Counted from the stretch's first letter, positions 1-7,460 are shown. The stretch: 64,000 bases of DNA from Streptomyces lincolnensis (GCF_021173675.1 NZ_JAIHON010000010.1:124001-188000); one strand, 5' to 3'. Made by a program: numbers and translations. Notes: generated by a model from the sequence alone, not told the origin.

Positions 1-1
1 C

Positions 2-769
2 CCCGTGAGCAGCAGCGCCAGCCGCACCGCGCTCGCGTCGTCGGCGGGCGCACGCAGCCAGGCGTACTCGCTCGTGGCCGGCGCGGCCGTGCTCGCCGTA
101 CTGCTCCTCCTCAGCCCGCTGCTGACCCGCACACCGGCGGCCGTGCTGGGCGCGCTGGTGGTCTACGCCGCCGTCCGCATGGTGGATGTGGCGGGCTTCC
201 GGCGCCTCGCGTCGTTCCGCCGGCGGGAGCTGTTGCTGGCACTTGGCTGCCTGGGCGGCGTACTGGCCCTGGACATCCTGTACGGCGTGCTGGTGGCCGT
301 CGGCCTGTCGGTGGCCGAGTTGCTCACGCGGGTGGCCCGCCCGCACGACGCCGTGGAGGGGATCGTGCCGGGGGTGGCCGGCATGCACGACGTGGACGAC
401 TACCCGCAGGCCCGCACCATCCCCGGTCTGCTCGTCTACCGCTACGACTCCCCGCTGTTCTTCGCCAACGCCGACAACTTCCGCCGCCGGGCGCTGGCCG
501 CCGTGGACGAACAGACCGAGCCCGTCCGCTGGTTCGTCCTCAACACCGAGGCCAACGTGGAAGTCGACATCACGGCCCTGGACGCGGTCGACGAACTCCG
601 CCGCGAACTGGCCCGTCGCCAGATCGTGTTCGCACTGGCCCGCGTCAAGCAGGACCTCCGGGACGACCTGAAGGCGTACGGCCTGGTGGACTCCGTCGGC
701 GCGGATCTCGTCTTTCCGACCCTGCCGACCGCGGTGGCCGCCTACCGGGCGTGGCGCGACGACCGGTGA
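2..769 (+). CDS. SulP-family anion transporter, C-terminal part with STAS domain (5' end outside window)
   Basis: The frame is open from the first bases, so the gene starts upstream; the GTG at 5 is an internal valine in a PVSSSASR-like stretch, which is the conserved serine-rich region of SulP proteins. What remains is about 255 residues: two or three hydrophobic segments (about residues 20-45, 50-60 and 75-110) and then a cytoplasmic STAS domain (about 135-250) with the usual 'SPLFFANADNFRRR' opening. SulP proteins carry sulfate, bicarbonate or other anions with the STAS domain as a regulatory tail; the substrate here cannot be told. It is related to, but not identical with, the complete SulP gene at 3555. 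The call as SulP is firm; the N-terminal two thirds is unseen. Confidence 0.9.
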   Translation, partial: PVSSSASRTALASSAGARSQAYSLVAGAAVLAVLLLLSPLLTRTPAAVLGALVVYAAVRMVDVAGFRRLASFRRRELLLALGCLGGVLALDILYGVLVAVGLSVAELLTRVARPHDAVEGIVPGVAGMHDVDDYPQARTIPGLLVYRYDSPLFFANADNFRRRALAAVDEQTEPVRWFVLNTEANVEVDITALDAVDELRRELARRQIVFALARVKQDLRDDLKAYGLVDSVGADLVFPTLPTAVAAYRAWRDDR

Positions 770-858
770 CGTGCGCCGCGTCGTGACGGCACGCCCCCGG
801 CGTGACGAGCTGAGCCGTCCTGCCCTCCGCGAGGGGCTCCGTGCTGCCCGGCGCGAGG

Positions 859-1536
859 TCACCAGGTGTCGATACGGCGGCCTGTGACGGCGGTGAGTTC
901 GACGCGGATCCAAAGGTCCCGCCCGCTCCCGGCCCACGGCTCGCTGTAGGCGCGCTCGACGAGACGGCGTACGGCGTCGCGGTCGGTCACCGCCGCGGCC
1001 CGCCCGCGCACCAGGACGCTCCACCCCTGGCTCAACGCGTCGTCCACGCGGTCTACCTCGAAGGACACCTCCCGGTCGAGTCCCCGTGTCGGCACAGAGT
1101 CCTGCCGGGTCCGGAACACCAGCGCGTCGTCGACGACGGAGTAGTTGACGGGAACGACGAGGGGTGCGGCGCCGGTCGGTATCGCCACGCGGCCCACGCC
1201 GTGGGTGGAGAGCAGTCGGCGGCACTCCTGCTCGCTCAGTTCGGTCAGGTGGGGAGTCCGGGCGGCACGCCCCACACCGGCCGGCAGGCCGACGTTGCCG
1301 CCGCCGAGTTCCGTCGTGGTGGTCCGCAGGGCTCCGGCCAACCGGAGCAGGGTGTCCGCCTCCGGCACAGCCGTGCTGTGCTCCTCCAGGCGGGCGAGAC
1401 AGCTCGGGGCCATGCCCGTGCGGAACGCGAGTTCCTCCAGGGTGATCCCCAGTTCCGTGCGCCGCCTCTGGATGCGGCGTCCGAGGTCCCCCTGTGGAGG
1501 TTGGCCGGCGCCGTACGACGATGTCGGGTCGGTCAT
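859..1536 (-). CDS. XRE-family HTH fused to a pyridoxamine-5'-phosphate-oxidase-like (PPOX) flavin-binding domain
   Basis: 225 residues. Residues about 18-75 form a Cro/C1-type helix-turn-helix (RRIQRRRTELGITLEELA, then MAPSCLARLE). Residues about 95-225 match the PPOX/nitroimidazole-resistance fold (LSEQECRRLL, GVGRVAI, LVVPVNYSVVDDALVFRT, VSFEVDRVD, GWSVLVRGRA). Such stand-alone split-barrel proteins bind flavin or F420 and often act in redox stress. The HTH suggests autoregulation or DNA-linked redox sensing, which is inference. A DevR-like palindrome (1626-1639) lies about 90 bp upstream of the start. The second half is paralogous to the 140-residue PPOX protein at 57527. ATG at 1536 is the start that opens the HTH domain at normal distance. 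Confidence 0.85.
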   Translation of the reverse strand: MTDPTSSYGAGQPPQGDLGRRIQRRRTELGITLEELAFRTGMAPSCLARLEEHSTAVPEADTLLRLAGALRTTTTELGGGNVGLPAGVGRAARTPHLTELSEQECRRLLSTHGVGRVAIPTGAAPLVVPVNYSVVDDALVFRTRQDSVPTRGLDREVSFEVDRVDDALSQGWSVLVRGRAAAVTDRDAVRRLVERAYSEPWAGSGRDLWIRVELTAVTGRRIDTW

Positions 1537-1625
1537 GATCCCTCACTCCTCGTCGGGTCCGCAGGAGAAGATCTTCTGCTCTGGCCCCGTATTTTCAGCA
1601 TGTAAGGGGTCGTCGGACTCCGCTT

Positions 1626-1639
1626 GGGCCATACGGCCC
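1626..1639. promoter_or_regulatory. OsdR/DevR-type palindrome before the XRE-PPOX gene
   Basis: GGGCCATACGGCCC: 5-bp arms around 4 bases. It is centred about 97 bp upstream of the start codon at 1536 and matches the repeated box seen throughout the window. Function as a response-regulator site is inferred from recurrence. Confidence 0.5.
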
Positions 1640-1708
1640 TTGTCTCCTGCCCAGTTTTCGCGGACCTGCTGAGGGGCCTGCCGAGGGACAGGTCGTCGTG
1701 GTCCGCAC

Positions 1709-2632
1709 TCACCCGCCCGTGAGGTCCGGGCGGACCAGCGTGCCGGACCTGCCGTGCACGATCTCGTACGCCGCGTCGAGCGCGCCGATCGCGGCCAGGC
1801 CGCCCGTACGCTCCACGAACCGGGCCGCCGCCTCGGTCTTGGGCCTCATCGAATCGTCGGGAAAGGTGCCGCGGCGCAGTTCGGCGGGCGTGGCGTCGAG
1901 TACGGGCTGCTGGTCCGGGGTGCCGAAGGCGGAGTAGACGCAGGGGACGTCGGTGAGGATGAGCAGGAAGTCGGCCTTGAGGTCCTCGGCGAGCAGGGCC
2001 GCGGTGAGGTCCTTGTCCACGACGGCCTCCGCTCCGCTCAGCGCGCCGGTGTCGCGGTCGGCGGTGGCGGGGATGCCTCCGCCGCCGGCGCAGATCACCA
2101 GCGTGCCGGAGTTGAGCAGCTCGTGGACGGTGTCCGTCTCCACGACGCGCTCGGGCAGGGGCGACGGGACGACGCGGCGCCAGCCCGTGCCGTCCTGGGC
2201 GATGTGCCAGTCGCGGTCGCGGGCGAGGGAGCGAGCCTGCGACCGGGGGTAGACCTGGCCGACGAACTTCGTGGGCCGGGCGAAGGCGGGATCGTCCGCC
2301 CGGACCAGGGTGTGGGTGACGAGGGCGGCGACATGCCGACCGGGCAGGGCGGCCCGCAGGGCCCGGGCGAGCAGCGAGCCGATCATGCCCTGGGTCTGGG
2401 CGCCGAGCAGATCCAGCGGATAGGGGGCGCTGAGGGCCGGGTCGGCGGCGCTCTCGACCGCGAGCAGGCCGATCTGGGGGCCGTTGCCGTGGGTGATGAC
2501 GAGTTCGTGGTCGTGGGCGAGCGTGGCGAGAGCGGTGGCCACCCGGTCGATGTTGGCCTGCTGAACGGCCGCGTCGGGGCGTTCGTTCCGGCGCAGCAGG
2601 GCGTTTCCGCCGAGGGCGACGACGAGGCGCAT
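1709..2632 (-). CDS. arcC: Carbamate kinase
   Basis: 307 residues, the normal length for ArcC. It makes ATP from carbamoyl phosphate and ADP, the last step of the arginine deiminase pathway. Family signatures are present: MRLVVALGGNALL at the start, VITHGNGPQIG near residue 50, PTKFVGQVY near 125, ICAGGGGIP near 180, AVVDKDLTAALLA near 205, and SMRPKTEAAARFV near 260. It appears intact. It lies 97 bp downstream of an arginine deiminase relic and a permease relic on the same strand, so it is the surviving member of an arc operon. No ornithine carbamoyltransferase gene is in the window, so a complete fermentative pathway is not encoded here. Confidence 0.95.
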   Translation of the reverse strand: MRLVVALGGNALLRRNERPDAAVQQANIDRVATALATLAHDHELVITHGNGPQIGLLAVESAADPALSAPYPLDLLGAQTQGMIGSLLARALRAALPGRHVAALVTHTLVRADDPAFARPTKFVGQVYPRSQARSLARDRDWHIAQDGTGWRRVVPSPLPERVVETDTVHELLNSGTLVICAGGGGIPATADRDTGALSGAEAVVDKDLTAALLAEDLKADFLLILTDVPCVYSAFGTPDQQPVLDATPAELRRGTFPDDSMRPKTEAAARFVERTGGLAAIGALDAAYEIVHGRSGTLVRPDLTGG

Positions 2633-2728
2633 GGCTTTTCAACCTCCAGGGGTGTCGGCGAGGACGGCCTCAATGGCGTGCGGGGCCGGCAGGAGCAGGT
2701 CGATGGTCAGGGTGGTCCCCCTGCTCGG

Positions 2729-2850
2729 TCAGGCGACCGCGTCGCGTTCGACGGGGCAGCTCATGCACCGTGGTCCGCCCCGACCGCGTCCCAGTTCGGC
2801 ACCGGCGATGGTGACGATCTCGATGCCCTGCTTGCGCAGACGACGGTGCC
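2729..2850 (-). pseudogene. Arginine deiminase (ArcA), C-terminal relic
   Basis: Read leftward, the bases give LRKQGIEIVTIAG, then ELGRGRGGPRCMSCPVERDAVA and a TGA stop at 2731-2729. This is the typical C-terminus of arginine deiminase, including the GGxRCMxCP context of the catalytic cysteine. Only about 35 codons survive. The upstream part has been lost by a deletion that joins this relic, out of frame, to the permease relic at 2840-3219. It therefore cannot make a working deiminase. The call rests on motif recognition; a protein search of this frame would settle it. Confidence 0.75.
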
Positions 2851-3219
2851 GTACACGGTCGCGCGCGGTACGTTGCGCCCCTGCTCGCGGACCCGTCCGG
2901 CCACCACCGAGGCGGCCTCCAGGCCGAGATAGCTGAACAGGGCGATGGCGGCGGCGGCCGATACCGCGCCCAGCGCCGACTGACCGCTTGCGTTGAACGC
3001 ACCGAAGGTCATGGCCAGCGCGAGCGCGCCGAGCGTCACGGCGACGAAGGCGACGAGTGAGATCGGCCCGTACGGCGCCAGGGCCGACGGCAGGGCGAAG
3101 ACCCCCGTGCCGATGATGCTGCCGATCACCAGCGCCGACGCGGCGGGAAGGCCGAGCGCCGCTTTCGCGGCAGGCTTCTTACTGCCGCGGGCCGTGCTTC
3201 TCCTTGTGCTTCCGGACAT
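2840..3219 (-). pseudogene. APC-family amino-acid permease relic (internal and C-terminal deletions), fused to the arcA relic
   Basis: From ATG at 3219 the protein begins with a basic tail and then TM1 with the APC signature VIGSIIGTGVFALPSALAPYG. It runs through one more helix to LALAMTFGA and jumps directly to FNASGQSALGAVSAAAAIALFSYLGLE, a segment that in full-length APC permeases lies some 130 residues further on. It continues to RNVPRATVYGTVV, where sequence identity passes to arginine deiminase in another frame. So two deletions are visible: one in frame inside the permease and one joining the permease to arcA. In intact arc operons such a permease exchanges arginine for ornithine; this copy lacks most helices. 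Translation beyond the junction would give a short meaningless tail ending near 2761. Confidence 0.75.
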
Positions 3220-3315
3220 GACTGGGCCTCCGTACGCCGTCCGCAGCGGGTGTCGGTCTGTGATCGATCCTGCTGCGCGGCGAGGTGGGCGATCAGCGGC
3301 CACAAGTCCCGCGCC

Positions 3316-3353
3316 GGGCCCACTGGTCCCGTTGCGCGGGGCCCACTGGGCCC
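3316..3353. promoter_or_regulatory. Pair of OsdR/DevR-type palindromes upstream of the arc relics
   Basis: GGGCCCACTGGTCCC (3316-3330) and GGGCCCACTGGGCCC (3339-3353), centres 23 bp apart. They lie 97-134 bp upstream of the permease start at 3219. The second is a perfect 7-1-7 palindrome. The position suits activation of the leftward arc operon, though the divergent SulP gene is also in reach. Confidence 0.55.
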
Positions 3354-3409
3354 TACCCCGGCGTTCCGCCACGGACGGGCCAGGCTCCGCCGCCCGAGAT
3401 GAGATGCGC

Positions 3410-3429
3410 AATTGCATAATTTCGCAATT
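3410..3429. promoter_or_regulatory. AATTGC-N8-GCAATT palindrome, probable ArsR-type operator before the SulP gene
   Basis: Perfect 6-bp arms around 8 bases, in an AT-rich patch that stands out in this GC-rich DNA. It lies 126 bp upstream of the SulP start at 3555. The same arms and spacing recur at 5268-5287 (one mismatch), just after the SulP gene and ahead of the ArsR-type regulator at 5455. Shared sites before transporter and repressor suggest local control by that repressor. Confidence 0.55.
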
Positions 3430-3554
3430 GGTTAGATGCTGTGTTTGTTGTGCTCGCAAGTAGCCGCGGGCCCAGTCGTTCGCATCAGCGCGCAGGGGAA
3501 GCCGAGGGTCGTGTCCGTTCCGCTCCATCAGGCCGAAGTCGAGGTCATCGCGCG

Positions 3555-5276
3555 ATGACCTCACGGATCAGCCGGGTCCGGTCCCGGATCTCCTCGCTGC
3601 TGCCCACCGGCGCCGATCTGGCGGAGTTGCGGCGCGACCCGCGCCGGGACCTGCTGGCCGGTGTGACCGTGGCCGTCGTGGCGCTGCCGCTCGCGCTCGG
3701 ATTCGGGGTCTCCTCCGGGCTGGGCGCGGAGGCGGGCCTGGCGACCGCGGTGGTCGCGGGTGCGCTGGCCGCGGTCTTCGGCGGCTCGAATCTGCAGGTG
3801 TCGGGGCCGACCGGCGCCATGACGGTGGTCCTCGTCCCCATCGTGGGCGAGTACGGGCCGACGGGCGTGCTCACGGTGGGGCTGATGGCGGGCGTGATGC
3901 TTGTCGCGCTGGCCGTGCTGAAGGCCGGCCGTTACATGCAGTACATCCCCGCTCCGGTCGTCGAGGGCTTCACCCTCGGCATCGCCTGCGTGATCGGCCT
4001 CCAGCAGATCCCCAACGCGCTCGGTGTGCCCAAGCCGGAGGGCGACCGGGTGCTCGTCGTGACCTGGCGGGCCGTGGCGGAGTTCGCACGGTCCCCGAAC
4101 TGGACCGCCCTCGGCTTCGCCGCAGCGGTGGCGGCCGTCATGCTGGTCGGCGCGCGGTGGCGGCCGACCGTGCCGTTCTCCATCCTGGCCGTGATCGCCG
4201 CGACGATCGTCGCGCGGAGCGCCGGCCTGGACGCGGCCCGGCCGATCGGTGACCTGCCCGCCGGGCTGCCCGCGCCCTCGCTGGCCTTCCTCGACCTCGG
4301 CTCCCTGGGAACCTTGCTCGCCCCGGCCGTCGCGGTCGCCGCCCTGGCCGCCCTGGAGTCCCTGTTGTCGGCCTCGGTCGCGGACGGCATGACCGTGGGC
4401 CAGAAGCACGACCCCGACCGCGAGCTGTTCGGCCAAGGCCTGGCCAACATCGCCGCCCCGCTCTTCGGCGGCGTCCCCGCGACCGGCGCGATCGCCCGCA
4501 CCGCGGTCAACGTCCGGACCGGCGCGAGCTCCCGGCTCGCCGCTCTGGCCCATGCCGCGATCCTCGGCGTGATCGTCTTCGCGGCGGCTCCGCTGGTCTC
4601 GAGGATTCCCCTGGCCGCACTCGCCGGCGTCCTGCTGGCCACGGCGATCCGCATGGTCGAGGTCGGCTCCCTGCGGGCGATGGCCAGGGCCACCCGTTCG
4701 GACGGGCTGATCCTGGTCCTGACCGCCGTCGCGACCCTCGCCCTGGATCTCGTGTACGCCGTCGTCATCGGCCTGGCCGTCGCGGGCGCCCTGGCCCTGC
4801 GCACCGTCGCCAAGCAGGCCCGCTTCGACCAGGTCCCGCTGGACCGCGGCGACCACAGCGCCGAGGAGCACGCGCTGCTGGCCGAGCACATCGTGGCGTA
4901 CCGCATCGACGGCCCGCTGTTCTTCGCCGCCGCCCACCGCTTCCTGCTGGAACTGACCGACGTCGCCGACGTCCGGGTCGTGATCCTGCGCATGTCCAGG
5001 GTTTCGACCATGGACGCCACCGGCGCCCTGGTCCTGAAGGACGCCGTGGGGAAACTCCGGCGGCGCGGCATCCTCGTCCTCGCCTCCGGAATCCGCCCCG
5101 GCCAGCGCCAAGTTCTGGACTCGGTGGGCGCGTTGGCGCTGCTGCGCCCCCACGACCGGGAGTACGCCACCACGCCGGAGGCGATCCGGGCCGCCCGGGA
5201 CCACCTGGAGACGGCGGGCGTCCTGCCACCGTCAGGGAGCAGCTCGCCCCCCTCACGTGACCTCAGGAATTGCTAA
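3555..5276 (+). CDS. SulP-family inorganic anion transporter with STAS domain
   Basis: 573 residues, full length for the family. Residues about 1-30 are cytoplasmic. From about 32 there are 10-12 hydrophobic segments, including the SulP signature region (LPLALGFGVSSGLGAEAGLATAVVAG, then GGSNLQVSGPTGAM) and the later ALLSASVADGMTG-like stretch (ESLLSASVADGMT, then DRELFGQGLANI). The STAS domain occupies about 440-550, with the conserved MSRVSTMDATGALVL loop. Transport of sulfate or bicarbonate across the cytoplasmic membrane is the family role; the substrate is not resolvable. ATG at 3555 is preferred because the frame upstream to 3441 has no SulP-like sequence. An AATTGC-N8-GCAATT operator precedes it, and an ArsR-type gene follows at 5455. 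Confidence 0.92.
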   Translation: MTSRISRVRSRISSLLPTGADLAELRRDPRRDLLAGVTVAVVALPLALGFGVSSGLGAEAGLATAVVAGALAAVFGGSNLQVSGPTGAMTVVLVPIVGEYGPTGVLTVGLMAGVMLVALAVLKAGRYMQYIPAPVVEGFTLGIACVIGLQQIPNALGVPKPEGDRVLVVTWRAVAEFARSPNWTALGFAAAVAAVMLVGARWRPTVPFSILAVIAATIVARSAGLDAARPIGDLPAGLPAPSLAFLDLGSLGTLLAPAVAVAALAALESLLSASVADGMTVGQKHDPDRELFGQGLANIAAPLFGGVPATGAIARTAVNVRTGASSRLAALAHAAILGVIVFAAAPLVSRIPLAALAGVLLATAIRMVEVGSLRAMARATRSDGLILVLTAVATLALDLVYAVVIGLAVAGALALRTVAKQARFDQVPLDRGDHSAEEHALLAEHIVAYRIDGPLFFAAAHRFLLELTDVADVRVVILRMSRVSTMDATGALVLKDAVGKLRRRGILVLASGIRPGQRQVLDSVGALALLRPHDREYATTPEAIRAARDHLETAGVLPPSGSSSPPSRDLRNC

Positions 5277-5287
5277 TGTTGGCAACT
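5268..5287. promoter_or_regulatory. Second AATTGC-N8-GCAACT operator, between SulP and the ArsR gene
   Basis: AATTGC (5268-5273), 8 bases, GCAACT (5282-5287). It overlaps the SulP stop codon and lies about 170 bp before the ArsR-family start. It matches the site at 3410-3429 in arms and spacing, with one mismatch. Confidence 0.5.
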
Positions 5288-5454
5288 GCTGAGGTCACGA
5301 CCGCTGGATTCGGCCGTTTCGTTCCTCGGCGCGGTTCGGCGAGGCCGGTGCGGCAGGCGAGGATGGGCCGCATGGTGTGGACGAGTGGGTGGATGCGATG
5401 CGCCGAGGCCCGGCCGGTGCGGCCGTGCTGTCGGGTCGAGGAGGCGACGGCACG

Positions 5455-5805
5455 ATGAGTACGCCGCTGTACCAGCTGAAGGCCGAGTTCTTCAAGACGC
5501 TCGGGCATCCGGCCCGCATCCGCGTGCTGGAGCTGCTGAGCGAGCGTGAGTACGCGGTCGCGGAGATGCTGCCCGAGGTGGGCATCGAACCCGCGCACCT
5601 GTCCCAGCAGTTGGCCGTCCTGCGACGCGCGAACCTGGTCGTGTCCCGCAAGGAGGGCTCGACCGTCCACTACGCGCTGACCAGTCCGGACGTCGCCGAA
5701 CTCCTCCGCGTCGCCCGCACCATCCTCTCCGGCGTGCTGGCCGGCCAGGCCGAGTTGCTCGCCGACCTGCAGGCCGTGCAGGGGGAGGCGAAGCCGTCGT
5801 CGTAG
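5455..5805 (+). CDS. ArsR/SmtB-family winged-helix transcriptional repressor
   Basis: 116 residues from ATG at 5455, which follows GGAGGCGAC. The core is a standard ArsR fold: LKAEFFKTLGHPARIRVLELL (first helices), EMLPEVGIEPAHLSQQLAVLRRANLV (recognition helix with the LSQQLAVLR signature) and KEGSTVHYAL (wing). No CXC metal motif is seen after the recognition helix, so a metal-independent signal (redox, sulfide or similar) is more likely than arsenite. It follows the SulP gene by 178 bp and shares its putative operator. It is paralogous to the ArsR at 5996-6352. A hairpin follows directly. Confidence 0.88.
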   Translation: MSTPLYQLKAEFFKTLGHPARIRVLELLSEREYAVAEMLPEVGIEPAHLSQQLAVLRRANLVVSRKEGSTVHYALTSPDVAELLRVARTILSGVLAGQAELLADLQAVQGEAKPSS

Positions 5806-5813
5806 CGACGGCT
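5792..5813 (+). terminator. Stem-loop overlapping the end of the ArsR gene
   Basis: AGCCGTCG, loop TCGTAG, CGACGGCT: 8-bp perfect stem whose loop contains the stop codon. A second small GC hairpin (CCCC-N4-GGGG near 5823-5836) follows. It lies in the convergent gap with the gene ending at 5853. Confidence 0.5.
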
Positions 5814-5852
5814 CTCACGACGCCCCCCTCCGGGGGAGCGGAACTGCCGCCG

Positions 5853-5999
5853 CTACTTCTGGGCGTGCTCGCCCAGGTAGAACAGCAGCCACACGAATCC
5901 CGCGAACAGGTGTGTGCCGAAGATGTAGAAGAAGGCGCGCAGCGCGACGCCGCGCCCCTTCCAGTTCTCGTCGTCCGGGTCCTTCCTCGTGTCGCTCAC
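5853..5999 (-). CDS. Small single-pass membrane protein (48 aa, DUF6126-like)
   Basis: From GTG at 5999 the product is a charged N-terminus (SDTRKDPDDENWKGRG), then one hydrophobic helix (about residues 17-42, containing FFYIFGTHLFAGF and WLLFYLGEH), then HAQK and a TAG stop. Its GTG overlaps the TGA of the upstream ArsR gene (GTGA), so it is translationally coupled and probably controlled by that repressor. It resembles small actinobacterial membrane proteins of unknown function found next to ArsR-type genes; the family assignment is from memory of the pattern and is tentative. Confidence 0.65.
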   Translation of the reverse strand: MSDTRKDPDDENWKGRGVALRAFFYIFGTHLFAGFVWLLFYLGEHAQK

Positions 6000-6352
6000 C
6001 GCGCCAACTCCCCGCTCTCGTCCTGCCGCAGTTCGTCCAGTAGGTCCTGCTGACCGGCCAGCAGGACGGTCAGGATCCGTCGAGCGGCGCCGAGCAGTTC
6101 GGCGACGTCGCCGCCGGCCAGCTCGTACACGACCGTCGAGCCGGTGCGGGTGGCGGTGACGATTCCGGAGCGGCGCAGCACCGCCAGCTGCTGGGACAGG
6201 TTGGACGGCTCGACCTCGATGGCGGCCAGCAGGTCGCGCACCGGCTTCGGCCCGTCCTGCAGCAGCTCCAGCACCCGGATGCGCACCGGGTGCCCGAGCA
6301 TCCGGAAGAACTCCGCCTTCGCCTCGTACAGCGGAACCGGCACCGTGATCAC
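5996..6352 (-). CDS. ArsR/SmtB-family repressor, middle gene of a three-gene coupled operon
   Basis: 118 residues from GTG at 6352. The fold is clear: YEAKAEFFRMLGHPVRIRVLELL, then EVEPSNLSQQLAVLRRSGIV (recognition helix) and RTGSTVVYEL (wing). It is a paralogue of the regulator at 5455. The frame is open far upstream, but GTG 6352 forms a GTGA overlap with the stop of the 60-residue gene before it, and the downstream small membrane gene overlaps its own stop, so the three are coupled. A near-perfect palindrome at 6576-6591 upstream of the operon is the likely operator. No metal-binding cysteine pair is visible. Confidence 0.88.
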   Translation of the reverse strand: MITVPVPLYEAKAEFFRMLGHPVRIRVLELLQDGPKPVRDLLAAIEVEPSNLSQQLAVLRRSGIVTATRTGSTVVYELAGGDVAELLGAARRILTVLLAGQQDLLDELRQDESGELAR

Positions 6353-6531
6353 CCCTCGCCCGCTTCCAGGTCCTCCACGCTGATGCCGTGCCCCCGAGCC
6401 ACGCGCAGCGCGTCGTCCAGCTCGTCCTGCGCCACGGCCGTCGCGTAGGCGTCCTCGGCTTTCCGGGCGGCCGCGAGCGCGGTGTGCGCGTCGCGCACCC
6501 GCTCCCGCGCGGCCTCGACGAACCCGCCCAC
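6349..6531 (-). CDS. Small helical charged protein (60 aa), first gene of the ArsR operon
   Basis: GTG at 6531. The sequence is alanine-, arginine- and glutamate-rich and predicted to be almost entirely helical (VEAARERVRDAHTALAAARK..., then QDELDDALRVARGHGI). I do not recognise a family. It ends in a 4-bp overlap with the downstream ArsR gene, which argues that it is expressed. It could be a small partner of the regulator or of the 48-residue membrane protein; that is inference. Confidence 0.55.
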   Translation of the reverse strand: MGGFVEAARERVRDAHTALAAARKAEDAYATAVAQDELDDALRVARGHGISVEDLEAGEG

Positions 6532-6575
6532 CGGGGACCTCCTCGTGGAACCTGCCTGTCAAGGCAACTAACGAA

Positions 6576-6591
6576 TTGAAGAACTCTTCAA
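6576..6591. promoter_or_regulatory. TTGAAGA-AC-TCTTCAA palindrome, probable operator of the ArsR operon
   Basis: Perfect 7-bp arms around 2 bases, in a local AT-rich stretch. It lies 45 bp upstream of the first start codon at 6531. This is the usual place and form of an ArsR-family operator. Its sequence differs from the AATTGC-type sites of the neighbouring regulator. Confidence 0.55.
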
Positions 6592-6673
6592 GAGTAGCCG
6601 AGAGGAGGCCCCGGGCGGCCCTGCCGAGGAGCAGGATCATGCGTGCGCCGTGGCGCACGGCGCCGCCGTTGTG

Positions 6674-7378
6674 TCACCGCCGCCCGGGGTGGTCGCCGGT
6701 GTCGGGCTGGTCCAGTTGGGAGGCGAGGACGGCGGCCTGGACGCGGCGCTGGACGCCGAGCTTGGCCAGCAGGCGGGAGATGTGGTTCTTGACGGTCTTC
6801 TCCGACAGGTAGAGCTTCTTGCCGATCTCTCGGTTGGTCAGGCCGTCGCCGATCAGGGCGAGGATGTCGCGCTCCCGTGGTGACAGGCTCTCCAGCTCCG
6901 GTGAGAGGGCGGGCGTCTCGGCGGGGTCGGCGCGCAGGGAGCGCATCAGGCGGGCGGTGGTGGCGGGGTCCAGCATGGACTGGCCGGAGGCGACCGTGCG
7001 GACGGCCGAGACCAGGTCGGAGCCCCGGATCTGCTTCAGGACGTAGCCCGAGGCGCCGGCCATGATGGCGTCGAGGAGGGCGTCCTCGTCGTCGAACGAG
7101 GTCAGCATCAGACAGGCCAGCTCCGGCATCCGGCTGCGCAGCTCGCGGCAGACGGTGATGCCGTCGCCGTCCGGAAGCCGTACGTCGAGCACGGCCACGT
7201 GGGGCCGGACCGCGGGCGCTCGCGCGAGGGCGTGTTCGACGGTGCTCGCGTCGCCGACCACACTGATGTCGTCCTCGGCGTCCAGCAGATCGGCCACGCC
7301 GCGTCGGACGACCTCGTGGTCGTCCAGCAGGAAGACCCGGATCGGATCCTCCGGAGTGAAGGTGCGTGCCTCGGTCAT
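6674..7378 (-). CDS. osdR: NarL/FixJ-type response regulator, DevR(DosR)/OsdR-like
   Basis: 234 residues from ATG at 7378. Receiver domain about 12-130: acidic pocket in FLLDDHEVVRRG, phospho-acceptor Asp in VAVLDVRLPDGDG, Thr/Ser in LMLTSFDDEDA, Lys in GYVLKQI. LuxR-type HTH about 160-225: LSPRERDILALIGDGLTNREIGKKLYLSEKTVKNHISRLL, then KLGVQRRVQA, which closely follows the DevR C-terminal pattern. In Mycobacterium DevR and in S. coelicolor OsdR this protein switches on hypoxia/dormancy genes. The recurring GGGCC-N4-GGCCC boxes of this window are its probable targets, including one 83 bp upstream of its own start. No sensor kinase gene lies next to it. Confidence 0.9.
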   Translation of the reverse strand: MTEARTFTPEDPIRVFLLDDHEVVRRGVADLLDAEDDISVVGDASTVEHALARAPAVRPHVAVLDVRLPDGDGITVCRELRSRMPELACLMLTSFDDEDALLDAIMAGASGYVLKQIRGSDLVSAVRTVASGQSMLDPATTARLMRSLRADPAETPALSPELESLSPRERDILALIGDGLTNREIGKKLYLSEKTVKNHISRLLAKLGVQRRVQAAVLASQLDQPDTGDHPGRR

Positions 7379-7460
7379 CTTGGCCCCTCGTTCTCGGCGA
7401 ATCGGCGGATCGCGGCCCGCCTCCGGGTCGATCTTCACGCGCCCCGGGCCGTACGCACCA

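Noticed and set aside
2761..3564. Leftward frame of 267 codons as a single intact protein
   Set aside because: Only the part from ATG 3219 resembles a permease, and its end is out-of-frame arginine deiminase; treated as a fused relic.
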